Assembly (NCBI GenBank): GCA_918807975.1
Contig: OU964934.1
Coordinates: 2,914,001-2,978,000 of the forward strand
Direction: 5' to 3'
DNA: 64,000 nucleotides
From: Aplidium turbinatum
Lineage: Eukaryota; Chordata; Ascidiacea; Aplousobranchia; Polyclinidae
Part shown: in pieces, positions 1 through 10,990 of the stretch
Numbering within the stretch: the stretch's first letter is position 1
Layout of the letters: the number at the start of each line of letters is the position of its first letter
Made by a program: the position numbers and the translations under genes
Notes under the pieces: model-generated
Told to the model about the DNA's origin: nothing
Seen by the model: only the letters and a program-made list of their open reading frames with translations
Database searches by the model: none

Positions 1-283
1 AGGAAGCTGACATAAACAGCACGCCTGAGAGCATTATGAGGTAAAACATCATGCTCGAGTGAACAAGTGTATATAGCCTCAGAATCTATATTTACAATAT
101 ATGGTAAATATAGCCTCTGCATTTTTTTTAATTTTTTCTTAAGCTTGTTTCAGACATCAAATTTAAAAGCATACATACAATTACAAAAATACACTATTAC
201 CACAGCCTTGAAAGGTACAACCATACAAAGTGGAACTGCAGTACAAACTACAACTTAATACATATGCTTGTTTTTGTTTTTCA

Positions 284-573
284 TATCTTTATCCTGCATT
301 GCAGGAAAGCGGACTTGAGCGCTATGCATCGGTGTACGCCTTCCGACGTACACCTGACCCACGCTGCAGCCGACAGCAATGTCTGTTTCCGGTTGTCTAC
401 TCTACTTATGACTTAAATTTGGTACTACCCATTACTCAAAATCGATCACTGGGTAGAGGCAATTATCGTAAAGTTTCTTGCCCAGAGAAACAACAGCAAG
501 TGCGGGTGGCTGGATTCGAACATATGCAAGCTCTCGACTGCAAGCCCAATGCGCTAACTACTCGGCCACTGCC
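284..573 (-). repeat. tRNA-derived SINE, family A
   Basis: Read on the - strand, this begins with a tRNA-like head: an A box like ggccgagtagttagcgc and a B box like gttcgaatcc. A tRNA-unrelated body follows and ends near gcaggataaag. A second copy of the same body lies on the + strand at 56036-56335, which shows that it is dispersed. The head resembles a leucine or serine type tRNA. Apparent short reading frames across it are by-products of the repeat. No target duplication was read. Confidence 0.72.
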
Positions 574-599
574 ATATGCTACGGCTACACTACCAATGT

Positions 600-2183
600 A
601 ATTTTTCCTAGTGCACTTGAATTTTGTGTGTCCAAGTTGTATAGGCCTACCAACCCAGTCACCAAAACCACTCCTACCAAATGCACTTAACTCTCAAAAT
701 CAAAACATGTCTATTGAAGAAGTCGATCATGTCAACAGCTGAACACTTCAATGATCGCACGTTCGCCACCATTACAAGTGTCAACTGTCAAAAAACATGA
801 TACATTTGAAACGCATGAATGAGCACACAATGACTTGGCCACATGCACACATTGGCTTACCTGGACTCCCGTGGAGTGGAAACCCAACCTTCCGAATTTG
901 TCAGCTTGCGCAACTCTATGCGTAGACGACCTTCGTTTGGTTCAGAATTACTATCATAATCATTGGGTTTTTGATACTTTCCCGACATGATTGCGAATCA
1001 GAAACCAAACCAAAGTGCAGCTTCACCAATCCAAAACTTCGAACTCACATAACCACAAACTCACTGCCAAAATATCCCTCTAGTGCGCGACTGAGTGGAC
1101 AATATTTCCCACCAAATAAACTTGCTGTATTTTCAAACAACCATGCACTGAGCTTTGGCTGTAACAAAATCACGTGATCATCATCAAATTGATCAACAAA
1201 AGAAGTCGATAAAAAATCTAAATCGAATTATTGATGCGTGACTTCAAAACACGCAGTGTCAGAAAAGATTCACGATTTTAATTTGATGCCATAGTCGAAA
1301 GAGCAATATTGCCATACTTGTGCTCTCAGAATGCTGTGATTATCTTTCAGAATGCTGTGATTACCTGTAATGGTTAAAGTAAAGAAGTTCGAAAAGATGT
1401 TTTTTATCAGAAAATATAGGACGTATTGGTTTTCATTGTTTTACGATGTATTGGGGTGCATAACCACAAAAATATGCAACATTGCTTACTTTCTTAGTTG
1501 CCTACTTTAATGCTTTTTCGATAGGCTATGTTGAGAAGCATTATATTTTAAGCTTATTTTTATGTGCAATAGCTGCTTCACCCAATGGCAAGCAATTACG
1601 AGTTATCATGCCAAACCTGGAAGATAATTCATGACCAAAATGACTGGAACACTTTGTCAATTTGAGTAAAAAATACAGAACCGACAACCAAATATTTATG
1701 TTAAAATATGCGATTATCCATGAACAACTTTAATGGTTCATAAAGAAAAAGGGCACCTTAGTTTTGAAGATTCAAAATTATGAATGGGGATAGATATCAA
1801 CTTTGAGGTCAAAAGAAGTAAACATTATAAACTTATGGTACTACCGTACATGTAGCCTACCGTAGTAAGAGAATGGTCGGATTGCCTTACCTTTATCTTT
1901 TTCAACCCAATGTACCGTACTACTTTTGTTTCAGACACCTTACTTATACTTGACAATAATGTAAAATCTAGCTTTCTGCACAAGTTACTGTTAAAAATTT
2001 GGGTTTAAGATTAAATCTGCTTTTTAATAATAAGTTAATAACAAAAGTTGTCTAATTCAATTTAATTTTTGAAATTTTACAAAATTTTGAATGTAGGAGC
2101 CCTACAAGGAATGATCTTAGTACTCTCCAGAGAGCAGCAAGCATTTCACTTCGTTACCATATTGTATTGCCTCCATACTACAG
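600..2183. other. no gene recognised
   Basis: AT-rich sequence with no long reading frame and no recognised repeat apart from a short direct duplication (cagaatgctgtgattat) at about 1327-1365. It could be intergenic DNA or an intron of a gene to the left. Confidence 0.5.
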
Positions 2184-2985
2184 GCCTCTAAGCTCTTTTA
2201 TTTTTCCGGCAACCAAGCGTGGTCTACCAGAGCTTCTTTCCTGCGGGCTAAATTCTCGCGCCCGGCAGTCAGAATAAAAAGTTTGTTAAAAATTTATGTT
2301 TTTAAATTTTTTTTAATTGATAGGCCTATCGTGCTTTGAGTTGACTCAGGTAAGAACAATGCAACCTAAAACATATTTGCAGTTCTATTTAAATGCACTG
2401 CTATGGCCTAGACATCATGCATAAGCCTTCAGAACTAAATGCCGAAATCGATTACAGATAGATGTATTACTTGGGTCTTGTATTTGCCTAAAATGCTTTT
2501 TTCAAGTATTTTTATTCAATTATTTTGTTGTTAAAGTGTTTTTTTGTCATGAGAAGCTTTTAATGATATCATTTCATACTTTCATGTCGCCACGTGTTTG
2601 CTTGCCTAGACGTACCTTTTTCTCATTGCAATCAAGCGTGCCGCACATGCACATGCGAGATGTTTGCGTTAAAATTCACATGCATGCTGTGCATGTTAAT
2701 GCGATGCTCGCAATCCTCACACGCAAAATACAAACGCTTAATAGCAGCGCTGACGCGCGATCTGTAGCATTCGTTTGTCAGAAGTTTAGAACCTTGTGTA
2801 TAAGTCGCACCCCAAAATTTTGCGACTTATGCATGGATAAATACGGTAGTTAAAATATTTTTGAAAACATAAATTTTTAAATTTGGTCGTCGGGTGCAGG
2901 AATTTGGCTGCTGGGAAGAAGCTCTGGTGGACCATACTTGGTCATCGGAAAAATGAAGGAGTTAAGAGGCTTAGGTGTATTGGTT
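2184..2985. repeat. inverted-repeat element with ~90-bp arms
   Basis: The segment around 2184-2275 (gcctctaagctcttttat... accagagcttctt) recurs in inverted orientation at about 2885-2970 with roughly 80% identity. Between the arms is about 600 bp with no recognisable protein. The right end abuts the target duplication of the large element that starts at 2995, so this repeat was there first. The family is unknown. Confidence 0.5.
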
Positions 2986-3205
2986 AATTTATATGGATGC
3001 AACCTAATTCGTACCCTGAACAGTTTGTACCCTGAAAAGATCGAGAGAAAAAATTAAAAAAAGCGGAAGTCGCTGATCGCAGTTTCCGCAAACAGTTTAA
3101 AATTTCCCCCCTGAAAAGATCGAGAGAAAGATAGCACAAAGATAGAGATCAATCAATAATAAATCACTTTCCTTAACTGACTTTATTTTTGACTCTAAAA
3201 TTGAT

Positions 3206-4132
3206 GTGTGTGCCCTGACTGAAACTTGGTTAGGAAGTTCAATTGATGGTCATGTGTTAAGTAACATCACTGCTAAAAGTTATGACATTTTGCATGTTCC
3301 CAGATCTCAAGGAAAGCGTGGTGGTGGTGTAGGTTTCTTGTACAATGTCTCTGCCAAACTTGACAAGAGTCAAATTTTTGCTAGCTATGAGTTTTCTCAG
3401 TTTGAACATATGGAATGTATTTCAAAGCATGGTAATATTCCAGTATTAATTTGTGTAATTTATCGACCTCTTCCCTCCATAAAGAATGGATTTAAAACAA
3501 GCATATTTTTTAATGAGTGGTTTAACTATTTGGAACAATTGTCTTTATGTAATAATGAAATTATTGTTACTGGAGATATAAATTTGCATCTTGATAATAT
3601 TGGTTCAGTGGATGTTGTGCAATTTAACAATGTTTCATCTACATTTGGTTTGAAACAATTGATCAATGATCCAACTCATGCAAAAGGTCACACACTAGAC
3701 TTCATGTTAGTGCGATGTCATACAAACATTGTGGTTGATAAACCACTAGTCATTGATCCATGTCTGACCAATGTTCAGGGTATTTTCTCCTCTGACCATT
3801 TTGCATTAATATTAAAAACAAATCTATACAAACCACCTCGTCCCAAGAAGCAAGTAAAATTTCGCAAATGGAAGAACATTATTGATATAGATTTTGCTTC
3901 TGATGTCTGTCTTGCTTTTCAATCTTTAAAATTGAACTGTTCTTGTGAAGAACTTGTAAAATTGTATAATTCAACTCTTAAATCTATTTCTAATGATCAT
4001 GCTCCCATCTGCTCCCAATTGCTCACACTCAGAACAAAATCTCTCTGGTTTACTATGGAACTCAAGAAAGAAAAACAAATTCGAAAAAAGCTTGAACACA
4101 AATGGAGAAAAACTAAATTATCTATTCATTGA
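3206..4132 (+). pseudogene. LINE endonuclease domain remnant
   Basis: About 308 codons encode an exonuclease-endonuclease-phosphatase type domain. TETWLG lies near the start, GGGVGFLY near residue 40, VTGDINLHL near 120, THAKGHTLDF near 155 and the C-terminal SSDHFAL near 195. These are the active-site blocks of LINE APE endonucleases, which nick target DNA before reverse transcription. The N-terminal block is absent because of 5' truncation. The frame closes before the hAT insertion at 4329. Confidence 0.85.
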
Positions 4133-4328
4133 GATATTTACAAAAAACAATGCAAATATGTGAACATGTTAGTACTTAAGGCCAAGAAAAATTACTATCT
4201 TAAGCAAATCAGTGAAAGCAAAACTCCAAAACAATTCTTCAAATTTTCTAAAACATTGATGGGCAAAGATAACAGAAGTGTTCATCCAACTGGAAAGTTT
4301 GCTCAAGAAATTGCTGAATCATTTAACC

Positions 4329-5507
4329 CAGTAGTTCTCAAACTGTGCGTCGCGACGCCCTGGTGCGTCGTTTCAATTTTCCAAGGGCGTCGCAGAAGAG
4401 TTTTGTTTCGTAGCTGAATTCAGTTTATCTTATAAAGATGAGGTTAATCCTTTGATTAGCAGTTTCAGTTGTTATCAAAGTTGTTAACTTCATTAAAACA
4501 CGCCCACTGAAGTCAAGAGTTTTCAAAAAACTTTGTGGAGAAATGAATGCAGCGCATCGGAGTTTGCTCTTTTAATTTTCATCCAAGTGGCTTTCGCTTA
4601 GAAAATTCTTTGAACGCTTCTACGAATTGGTGGATGAACTTCAGGCTTTTTTGCAGCAAGAAAATAATCCACTTGCTGATTGTTTAGCTCAGGACAATTT
4701 CTTATTAAAATTGGCTTACTTTACTTGTGTGATATCTTCGCCAAACTGAACATTTATATGCAAGGGCCGAATAAAAATGACATTTCAGATAAAATTGCAG
4801 CATTCGTTAAAAAGCTGCCATTGTGGAAGGAAGATATAGCAAACCTGTCTGGAAGCTCTCGATACTTCACTTTCTTGTCCAATTTGCTTGAAAAGAAAAG
4901 TATGACGCTGCCTTTAAATTTGTGAAGCATATTTGGGCAACATTCGTCCAAGCTCGAGTCGAAATTTGCAAAATACTTCCCAAAAAATTTATCAAACTAC
5001 GAATGGATTCGTGATCCTTTCGTCCAACCTACTCCACTGTCTTTTACTGCACAAGAAAAAGAAGCCTACATTGACTTTTCTTGTGACAATTCCCTGAAAA
5101 GGATGTTTAATTCAGGAAATCCGGCAAATTTCTGGATTTCAATGAATGGCGATTATCCAGCTTTGGTGAAGAAAGCACTACGAATTATTATCCCATATGT
5201 CACGTCATATTTATGTGAAGCAGGACTTTCTGCCTTGGCGGTGATAAAAAGCAAATTTCGATCACCAATAAACACTGAAAGAAAAATGCGGGTGGCAATT
5301 TCAAAAATTCTCCCAAGATTTAATGAACTTTGTAAAAACAAACAAGCCCACACGTCACATTAGATAATATGCATTGCTTTTTGTTGTTGTATCAACAAAC
5401 AAAACTTTAATAATAAGTTTCCTCATTAACTTTTATTTGCTGGTGCGTCGCAAGTTCAGAAAACTTTTCCAGAGGCGTCGCAACAAAAAAAAGTTTGAGA
5501 ACCACTG
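4329..5507 (+). mobile_element. hAT element (ZBED5/FAM200-like) inserted in the LINE
   Basis: Exact 8-bp duplications atttaacc lie at 4321-4328 and 5508-5515. The termini are cagtagttctcaaact and agtttgagaaccactg, the well-known ends of ZBED5/Charlie-like hATs. The body holds remnants of a transposase. A DKIAAFVKKLPLWKEDI-like stretch is near 4790-4850, and a C-terminal dimerisation block (IIPYVTSYLCEAGLSALAVIK) is in frame at 5103-5363, ending with a stop. The catalytic core is incomplete and frames are broken, and at 1.18 kb it is much shorter than a full hAT. It landed in the LINE, so it is the younger of the two. Confidence 0.9.
5103..5363 (+). pseudogene. hAT transposase C-terminal dimerisation remnant
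   Basis: 86 codons with YLCEAGLSALAVIKSKFR, the hAT C-terminal (Dimer_Tnp_hAT-type) signature seen in ZBED5, FAM200 and ZMYM6-like proteins, followed by a stop. The same block recurs in another element at 56427-56816, as TYLCEEGLSSLVEIKSNKR. Only the tail of the protein is present. Confidence 0.8.
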
Positions 5508-5784
5508 ATTTAACCAATACTTTTCAAACAAAATTAGTTTAATTAGGAATACTCTTTCATGTCTTGACCATATAACTGGAGGAACTCAGTCAGCAGATCC
5601 TTGTAACCATAATCACATTGATTTTTCATTTTCTAGTTTTTTTGAAACGGACAAGACTGAAATTCTTAACATTTTAACTGCATTATCATCTGCATTTTGT
5701 GAACTGGATCCAGTACCCTCATGGCTCCTCAAAAAGCATTCATCATCTTTTCTGTCTATTCTGACCTCCATCGTAAACAAATCC

Positions 5785-6294
5785 TTGACAAGTGGTCTTG
5801 TTCCCCCAAAACTTAAACATGCCGTTGTTCGTCCACACTTAAAAAAGCCTAGTCTAGACAAAGAAGAGTTCAAGAACTATCGCCCTGTGTCCAATCTATC
5901 TTTTGTGTCAAAAATATTGGAAAAAGTAGTTGGCAGACAGTTAAATGATTTCTTAAACGTGCAAAATTTATTTGATATCAATCAATCTGCTTATCGTCAA
6001 CATCACTCCACAGAAACAGCTTTACTAAAAATCCATAATGATATTGCTACTGTACTTGACTGTAATCACAGCGTTGTTCTACTTTCTCTTGATCTATCAG
6101 CTGCTTTTGATACCATTGATCACAAAATTCTTCTAAATCGTCTCAAATCAGATTTTGGCATTACAGGAATGGCACTTGACTGGTTCTCTTCTTATCTTTA
6201 TGATCGAACTCAATCTGTAGCAATTGACAACTCAATGTCTTCTGCAATGCTCAGGGTTCTGTTCTCGGCCCTGTCCTGTTTTGCCTCTACATAA
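5785..6294 (+). pseudogene. LINE reverse transcriptase, fingers-palm part
   Basis: 170 codons with RPVSNLSFVSKILEKVV, the QSAYRQHHSTETALL block and LDLSAAFDTIDHKILL (RT motif A, catalytic Asp). The frame is lost before motif C; the YADD codons sit at 6342-6353 in another frame. This fits L2/CR1-group reverse transcriptase. Degenerate. Confidence 0.87.
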
Positions 6295-6427
6295 AACCTC
6301 TGTTTGACATCATAAAGCGACATGGGCTTTCATACCACTCATATGCTGATGATATACCGTACAATTGTATTTGCGTGTTACTGATGAAGATTCATTGTGT
6401 TGTATTAAGTAAAAATTCCAAAAATGT

Positions 6428-7192
6428 ATGGTTGATATCTCAAATTGGATGTCTTATAATATGTTGAAACTGAATCAAGAAAAATGTGAGTTTATTGTAT
6501 TTTCTCCGAAACGGTGTATTTCAAAGTTTAATGACATGACCCTTACCCTGAGTAATATCAATCTTTCTTCTTCTAACTCAATTAAATTGCTTGGTGTAAC
6601 ATTAAATCAACATTTGTGTTTAGAAAACTTTGTCAGTTCCACTGTTAAATCTTGCTTTTTTCATCTTAGAAATATTGGTTCCATCAGACAGTTTATTAAT
6701 GTTGATGCTTGTAAAACTTTAACTCATGCACTTGTGACATCCAGGCTTGATTATTCAAATTCATTGTTAAATAACATTCCACATTGTACTATTTTGCGTC
6801 TTCAAAGAGTTCAGAATGCTGCTGCTCGGCTAATTACTTTAACACATCAACGTGAGCATATCACTCCTATACTAAAATCCCTGCATTGGCTTCCAGTATT
6901 GTATCGTATTCGCTTCAAAATATGTCTATTAATTTATAAAGTTTTCCATGGTTTTGCTCCGAACTATCTGGACACTTTGCTTGTTCATTTTAAACCTGCC
7001 AGAACTTTGCGTTCTCAGCATCAATTGCTCTTGTGCAACCCTTCATGTAAGACACAATATGGAAATCGTACCTTCCCAGTTGTTGCTGCCAGTTGCTGGA
7101 ACTGTTTGCCTATTTGTGTGAAAGAAGCTGAAAATTTAAATGAATTCAAAGCTCGCTTGAAAACGTTCTATTTCAATGAACATTATGACTGA
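6428..7192 (+). pseudogene. LINE reverse transcriptase thumb and C-terminal region
   Basis: 254 codons: [19 protein letters not shown] (just after motif C), KLLGVTL, the LVTSRLDYSNSLL block, RLQRVQNAAARLI and LHWLPVLYRIRFKI, ending in FKARLKTFYFNEHYD and a stop. This is the usual C-terminal half of L2/CR1-type proteins. The 3' untranslated tail follows directly. Confidence 0.87.
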
Positions 7193-7293
7193 ATGTACCG
7201 TATTAATTATCACCATTGTCATGTACAGCGCCCAGGAGCATAGTTTGATTGTGGATGTAGCGCTATATAAATATTGTTATTATTATTATTATT

Positions 7294-7571
7294 ACAAAGA
7301 CGAAGTTGCTGATCGCAGTTTCCGCTAACCCTCGCTGATTGCAGTTTCTGCAATATTTTTCTGCACTTTCCGCTAACTCTAACCATAGACTAATCTATGC
7401 TCTAACCCTAACCCTCGCTGATCGCAGTTTTCGCAAACATTTTTCCGTAGTTTCCGCTAAACGCAGTTTCCGCTAACCCTTACCCAAACCTTAGAATAAT
7501 CCATGCCCTAATCCTTGCTGATCGCAGTTTTCGCAAACATTTTTCCGCAGTTTCCGCTAACCTTTACCCTA
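7294..7571. repeat. gatcgcagtttccgc / telomere-like repeat block
   Basis: Three to four diverged units of cgctgatcgcagttt(c/t)cgcaaacatttttccgcag are separated by ctaaccctaaccct and aatctatgccctaa. It is part of the MULE-like shell; the same units appear at 9960-10140 and once near 3070-3095. The telomere-like hexamers are internal, so this is not a chromosome end. Confidence 0.75.
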
Positions 7572-8640
7572 ACTCTAACCAGGGCTGCGATTTTTTCTTT
7601 CTTGTCGAACGACCAAAAATTTTACGCTTGTTTGTCGAATAGTAATATGACGTCACAAGAGTCATATTATAAGCGTTTGGCCGCGAGTTACCGTACCACA
7701 CAAGTTGTGTGGTATCAAAGTCACTTACTTTAAGTTTTTAATCGCATGCTGGTTGAGTGATTGCAAAGGAGTATCAAGCGCTAAGTTATGTACCTACCGG
7801 ACATGTATACAGCCCTCGAAATTAGCTTCCATCTACGACGGCAAAAACATTACCAAATCAACACACCTTGGATTGCGGCGACAATTGCCGTATGCTTTAA
7901 TGTTTAATCAAACGAAATTTTATGCGCTTCTTCATCGCGTGTCACACGGTGGTAGCCCAGAGCATCACGCAAGCTATTTTATGCGCTGACAATGCTCTTG
8001 TGAACTGTAAAAAGTTTGCAACCGTATAAATATCGGCTTATTGTTACGCAAAAGTTATTCTTTCATCGAATGCTTATTGTTTACCGGTGTCGTTGCGAAT
8101 ATAAATCATGGTGAAAGAAGATACAGTTAAAAAGTGGAATTTTCCTGCTATTATCAAACAGAAGGAAAAGTTAGTGTGGTATTTTGCAAAATTTGTAAAG
8201 AATTTTATGACGGAAACAAATCGGAATTAGAAAAGCTACGGGGTCCAGTGATGAAAGTAGTACGAAATTCTATATCATAAATGGTTCTTTGGCAGTAAAG
8301 TAATGCTTCCGATCATATGGCATCGCGCGTTCATGAACGGCCAGTTTTGCGTCTTCAAGTATTCCAGTGACGACGCGACAACCTCATCCTCCGATACAGC
8401 ATCTGATGATTCCGATTCTGACAGCTAGTTCTTTATCAAACAGACTCGTGTTTGCTCGCAGTATCTCAATTGTGCCGAAATTATGTTAGTGTAAACGTAA
8501 ATCGAGGCAATCATCTCGCAGTGAGATATTAATTTGTTACTGGTACCTGGTTGAACAATTAACGTTATTTTATGATAATTCAACGTCACTAGATGTCGAA
8601 TTAATGTAAAACAAACGTAAATTTCTTCTTGGGCATTGTT

Positions 8641-8727
8641 ACGCAGGCAGCAAAATTCGTTATTTTTGCATTGACTTCACGTCTGTAGACGTTGAATCAA
8701 TGTAAAAATGATGATTTTTGCTGTCTA
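8641..8727. repeat. short palindromic repeat
   Basis: An imperfect palindrome centred on cacgtctgtagacgttga, with arms extending through tttttgcattga / tcaatgtaaaaa and gcagcaaaa / ttttgctgtc. Related palindromes lie at 8925-8985 and 11253-11322, and partial ones at 8575-8615, 15557-15600 and 60290-60315. Such units can fold into a long hairpin. The family is unknown. Confidence 0.6.
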
Positions 8728-8924
8728 GGTAAGCAATGTAACCCGCCAGGAAAATTAAATAGATTTGTGCTGACTCGAACGTTGAATCAACCCAAAATTA
8801 ACTTACTTTTTCCCCCTGAGTTATTTAACGTAACAGCGTGCGTATCGCTACTTTTGGTATTATTACATCACAATAAATCAAACAGTGTGGTCGTGATAGA
8901 CTACTCTAGTATGTTTTCGCGTCT

Positions 8925-8985
8925 CGTTTTTTCGATTCAACATCTGCAGACGTTGAATCAATGTAAAACCGACGGGTTTTGCTAG
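8925..8985. repeat. short palindromic repeat
   Basis: gattcaacatctgcagacgt followed by tgaatcaatg: a nearly perfect palindrome around ctgcag. It belongs to the same short hairpin family as 8641-8727 and lies in the same hAT element. Confidence 0.6.
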
Positions 8986-10339
8986 CTGGGTTGTGTGCTT
9001 TTGTGAATGCAAGTGCAAAATCGCCCATTACGTTACCACAGAAACCCTTCTAGTGGGTGGAAGTCGAGTTGCAACCGTGTTTATCTGTCTACTATTCTTT
9101 ATTCACATTGCAAAACATTTCTGCAATCTTGGAACAACAAGTGCATTAGTCAGACATAAATACAAACTTGCAAACACGTTGACAACTAAAAGTAGCCTAC
9201 TTCGGTTATTTTATCTATAAAAGAAAACCGTTGTGTCGAATAGCACTAAACGTGTGTGGCGAAATGTTTGATGGCAGGCGTTAGAACTTCGATCAAAGCA
9301 TTTTCCCGCAGGGTTCAAAATGTTCTGGGAGAGAACTCCTTTCCATAAAATTGGCGGCTTTTTTCATCTGTATTTCTGAACATCTGATCGGAAACTAGGC
9401 TGTTTTCTACATGTGAAAAACTTTCATAGCAAGTATCCAACAGTCATTTTACCAGAGCAATATTGTTAATTGGCTCAAACGGCGAAATACATTCTGGCAT
9501 AGACGTTCACAACTCAACGTAGCCTAGGTTATTTCATCTATAAAAGAAACCCGTTGTGTCGAATAGCACGAAACGTGTGTTGCGAAATGTTTGATGCCAG
9601 ACGTTGCAACTTCGATCAAAGCATTCTCCCGCAGTGTTCAAAATGGCGGCGCTGACGCCTTGGGAGTTTCTTGTGTGAAGCGTCGCTTTTAGACCTTGCT
9701 TTGAAGTAAGCTACCGGGCGCAAGAAAGTTTACGTAAGTCAGCACTCTTATGATTGCATCACGTGATGCCCCCCCCCCCCGATTGTTTCTCGACCTGACG
9801 ACGTTTAGTCCTCTCTCAGTTTTTTTTTCCTTTTTATTTTCCTTTTTTTTTCGTTTTTTTTTTTTTTCCGTAACGCACGGCGTTTGTCGAATAGTGATGG
9901 CGCGTGTCGAGTGACCTCGTCACCGAAAAAGGCAAAAATCGCAGCCCTGACTCTAACCATAGAGTAATCTATGCTCTAACCCTCGCTGATTGCAGTTTCT
10001 GCAAACATTTTCCCGCAGTTTCCGATTACCCTAACCTTAGAATAATCCATGATCCCTAACCCTCGCTGATCGCAGTTTCCGCAAATATTTTCCACAGTTT
10101 TCGCTAACCCTAACCCTCGAGTTGTTTGCGGAAACTCCGATCAACGACTTCGGCTTTGTGCTATTAAACTGCGATCAGCAACTTCGGCTTTTTTTAATTT
10201 TTTTTCTCGATCTTTTCAGGGTACAAACTGTTCAGGGTACGAACTAGGTTGCACCCAATTTATATATTTGTTATCTTATTGTGTATGCTATAGTTAACTG
10301 AGTGATTTGTTTACATTGCAATATATTCTCTGCGGGAAC

Positions 10340-10437
10340 GCTAGTCTGCTAGCCAATGGCTAGTGAAAATTTGCGCGGACTAGTAGAAATGTTGCAGTAC
10401 TAGTCCGATTGGCTAGTGAAAATATTCGCCGGTGAAG
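10340..10437. repeat. ggctagtgaaaa direct repeats, left cluster
   Basis: Three copies of a ggctagtgaaaa/ggactagt motif. A similar cluster, in the same orientation, lies at 12455-12570. The two clusters flank the terminal-repeat element at 10991-12269 and may be the ends of one older repeat that it interrupted. Superfamily unknown. Confidence 0.45.
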
Positions 10438-10632
10438 AAGAGCTTGTTGTCACTGTGTAATTGTGTAATATTTATATGTCCCCAAGCTTGAACATTTCCA
10501 AGCTCATACGACGAAGAACATTTTTACAAACAATATTTTATTTGACTTTTATTTTGTTTTTTTCCCCTCTTTGGATTGCTACCTTGTTGTAGTTGACAAG
10601 CTTGTGTGCCTCCGTGACCTAACGAGTTATGC

Positions 10633-10837
10633 GGGTCTGCTACTATTCGGTGAGTCCGATTCGGTGAGTCCGATTCGGTGAGTCTGATTTGGTGAGTTCC
10701 TAACCTCTAACCCCTAACTCCAAACCCCTAACCCTAAAACGGCAATGATAACTAGGCTACGCTACCCGATAATTTATAAAAAAAAATTGAAATAATCCCC
10801 CGTTAAGGGATCGGACTCACCGAAACGGGCCATTCCG
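10633..10837. mobile_element. small MITE, gggtctgctact family, copy 1
   Basis: Flanked by an exact 9-bp duplication gagttatgc (10624-10632, 10838-10846). It begins gggtctgctactattcggtg and ends cgggccattccg. Subterminal ttcggtgagtcc / ggactcaccgaa repeats are in inverted orientation, and the middle holds telomere-like cctaacccc repeats. Other copies are at 24487-24738 and 50972-51135. It is non-coding and presumably moved by a transposase in trans; nine-bp duplications suggest a Mutator-like enzyme. Confidence 0.85.
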
Positions 10838-10990
10838 GAGTTATGCTGACCCAACAAGTCTGGCGCTGACGGTACAGGCCTAACCAAACGCAATCCATCC
10901 AATAGTCCCCTTCTTTTGACTGTGAACGAATATTATGTATTGTATCACCCTGGCGATTGGCATGTCATCTCGTACTACAGATGCACACAA

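Larger units (their letters stand above)
3143..7293 (+). mobile_element. L2/CR1-group LINE, 5'-truncated and degenerate
   Basis: It is bounded by a direct repeat acaaaga (3136-3142 and 7294-7300) and ends in a tattattatt tail after a gcgctatataaat motif, as L2-type elements do. From left to right it has an APE-type endonuclease, reverse transcriptase and a C-terminal region ending at 7192. A hAT element (4329-5507) splits it. The RT catalytic YADD is at 6342-6353, outside the frame of the preceding RT block, so at least one frameshift exists there. The start of the endonuclease is missing, a normal 5' truncation. Zebrafish L2 proteins share the LDLSAAFDTIDH and LHWLPV motifs. It is dead as an autonomous element. 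Confidence 0.88.
7580..9949 (+). mobile_element. hAT element with BED-finger remnant
   Basis: Exact 8-bp duplications actctaac lie at 7572-7579 and 9950-9957. The termini are cagggctgcgatttttt and aaaaatcgcagccctg. Near 8108-8260 a start codon is followed by KKWNFPA and then, in a shifted frame, VVFCKICKEFYDGNKSELEK, which resembles a BED zinc finger. At 8370-8426 an acidic serine-rich tail (SSSDTASDDSDSDS, stop) follows. Most of a transposase is missing. A segment of about 120 bp is duplicated inside (9197-9320 and 9529-9650). Its 8345-8985 portion is shared with the different hAT at 15076-16214. Confidence 0.85.
2995..10256. mobile_element. MULE-like TIR element, non-autonomous, invaded by LINE and hAT
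   Basis: The 9-bp sequence aatttatat occurs directly before the left end (2986-2994) and directly after the right end (10257-10265). The termini are inverted repeats: ggatgcaacctaattcgtac on the left and its near-complement gttcg...ggttgcaccc on the right. They continue for about 90 bp through tgaaaagatcgagag. Subtracting the LINE (3143-7293) and the hAT (7580-9949) leaves a body of roughly 740 bp, made largely of repeated cgctgatcgcagtttccgc units and telomere-like ctaaccctaaccc stretches. No transposase of its own is left. Nine-bp duplications and long inverted repeats fit a Mutator-like origin, but the superfamily call is an inference. Confidence 0.8.

Noticed and set aside
230-690. Frames of 123 and 70 codons near the left edge
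   Set aside because: They read through a SINE in the antisense direction. The similar frame at 56037-56450 is the same repeat.
3206-7192. A host endonuclease or polymerase gene
   Set aside because: The endonuclease and reverse transcriptase blocks, 3' repeat tail and flanking direct repeat identify a LINE.
7294-7571. Possible telomere from ctaaccc runs
   Set aside because: The runs are short, interrupted and lie inside a transposon with target duplications on both sides.
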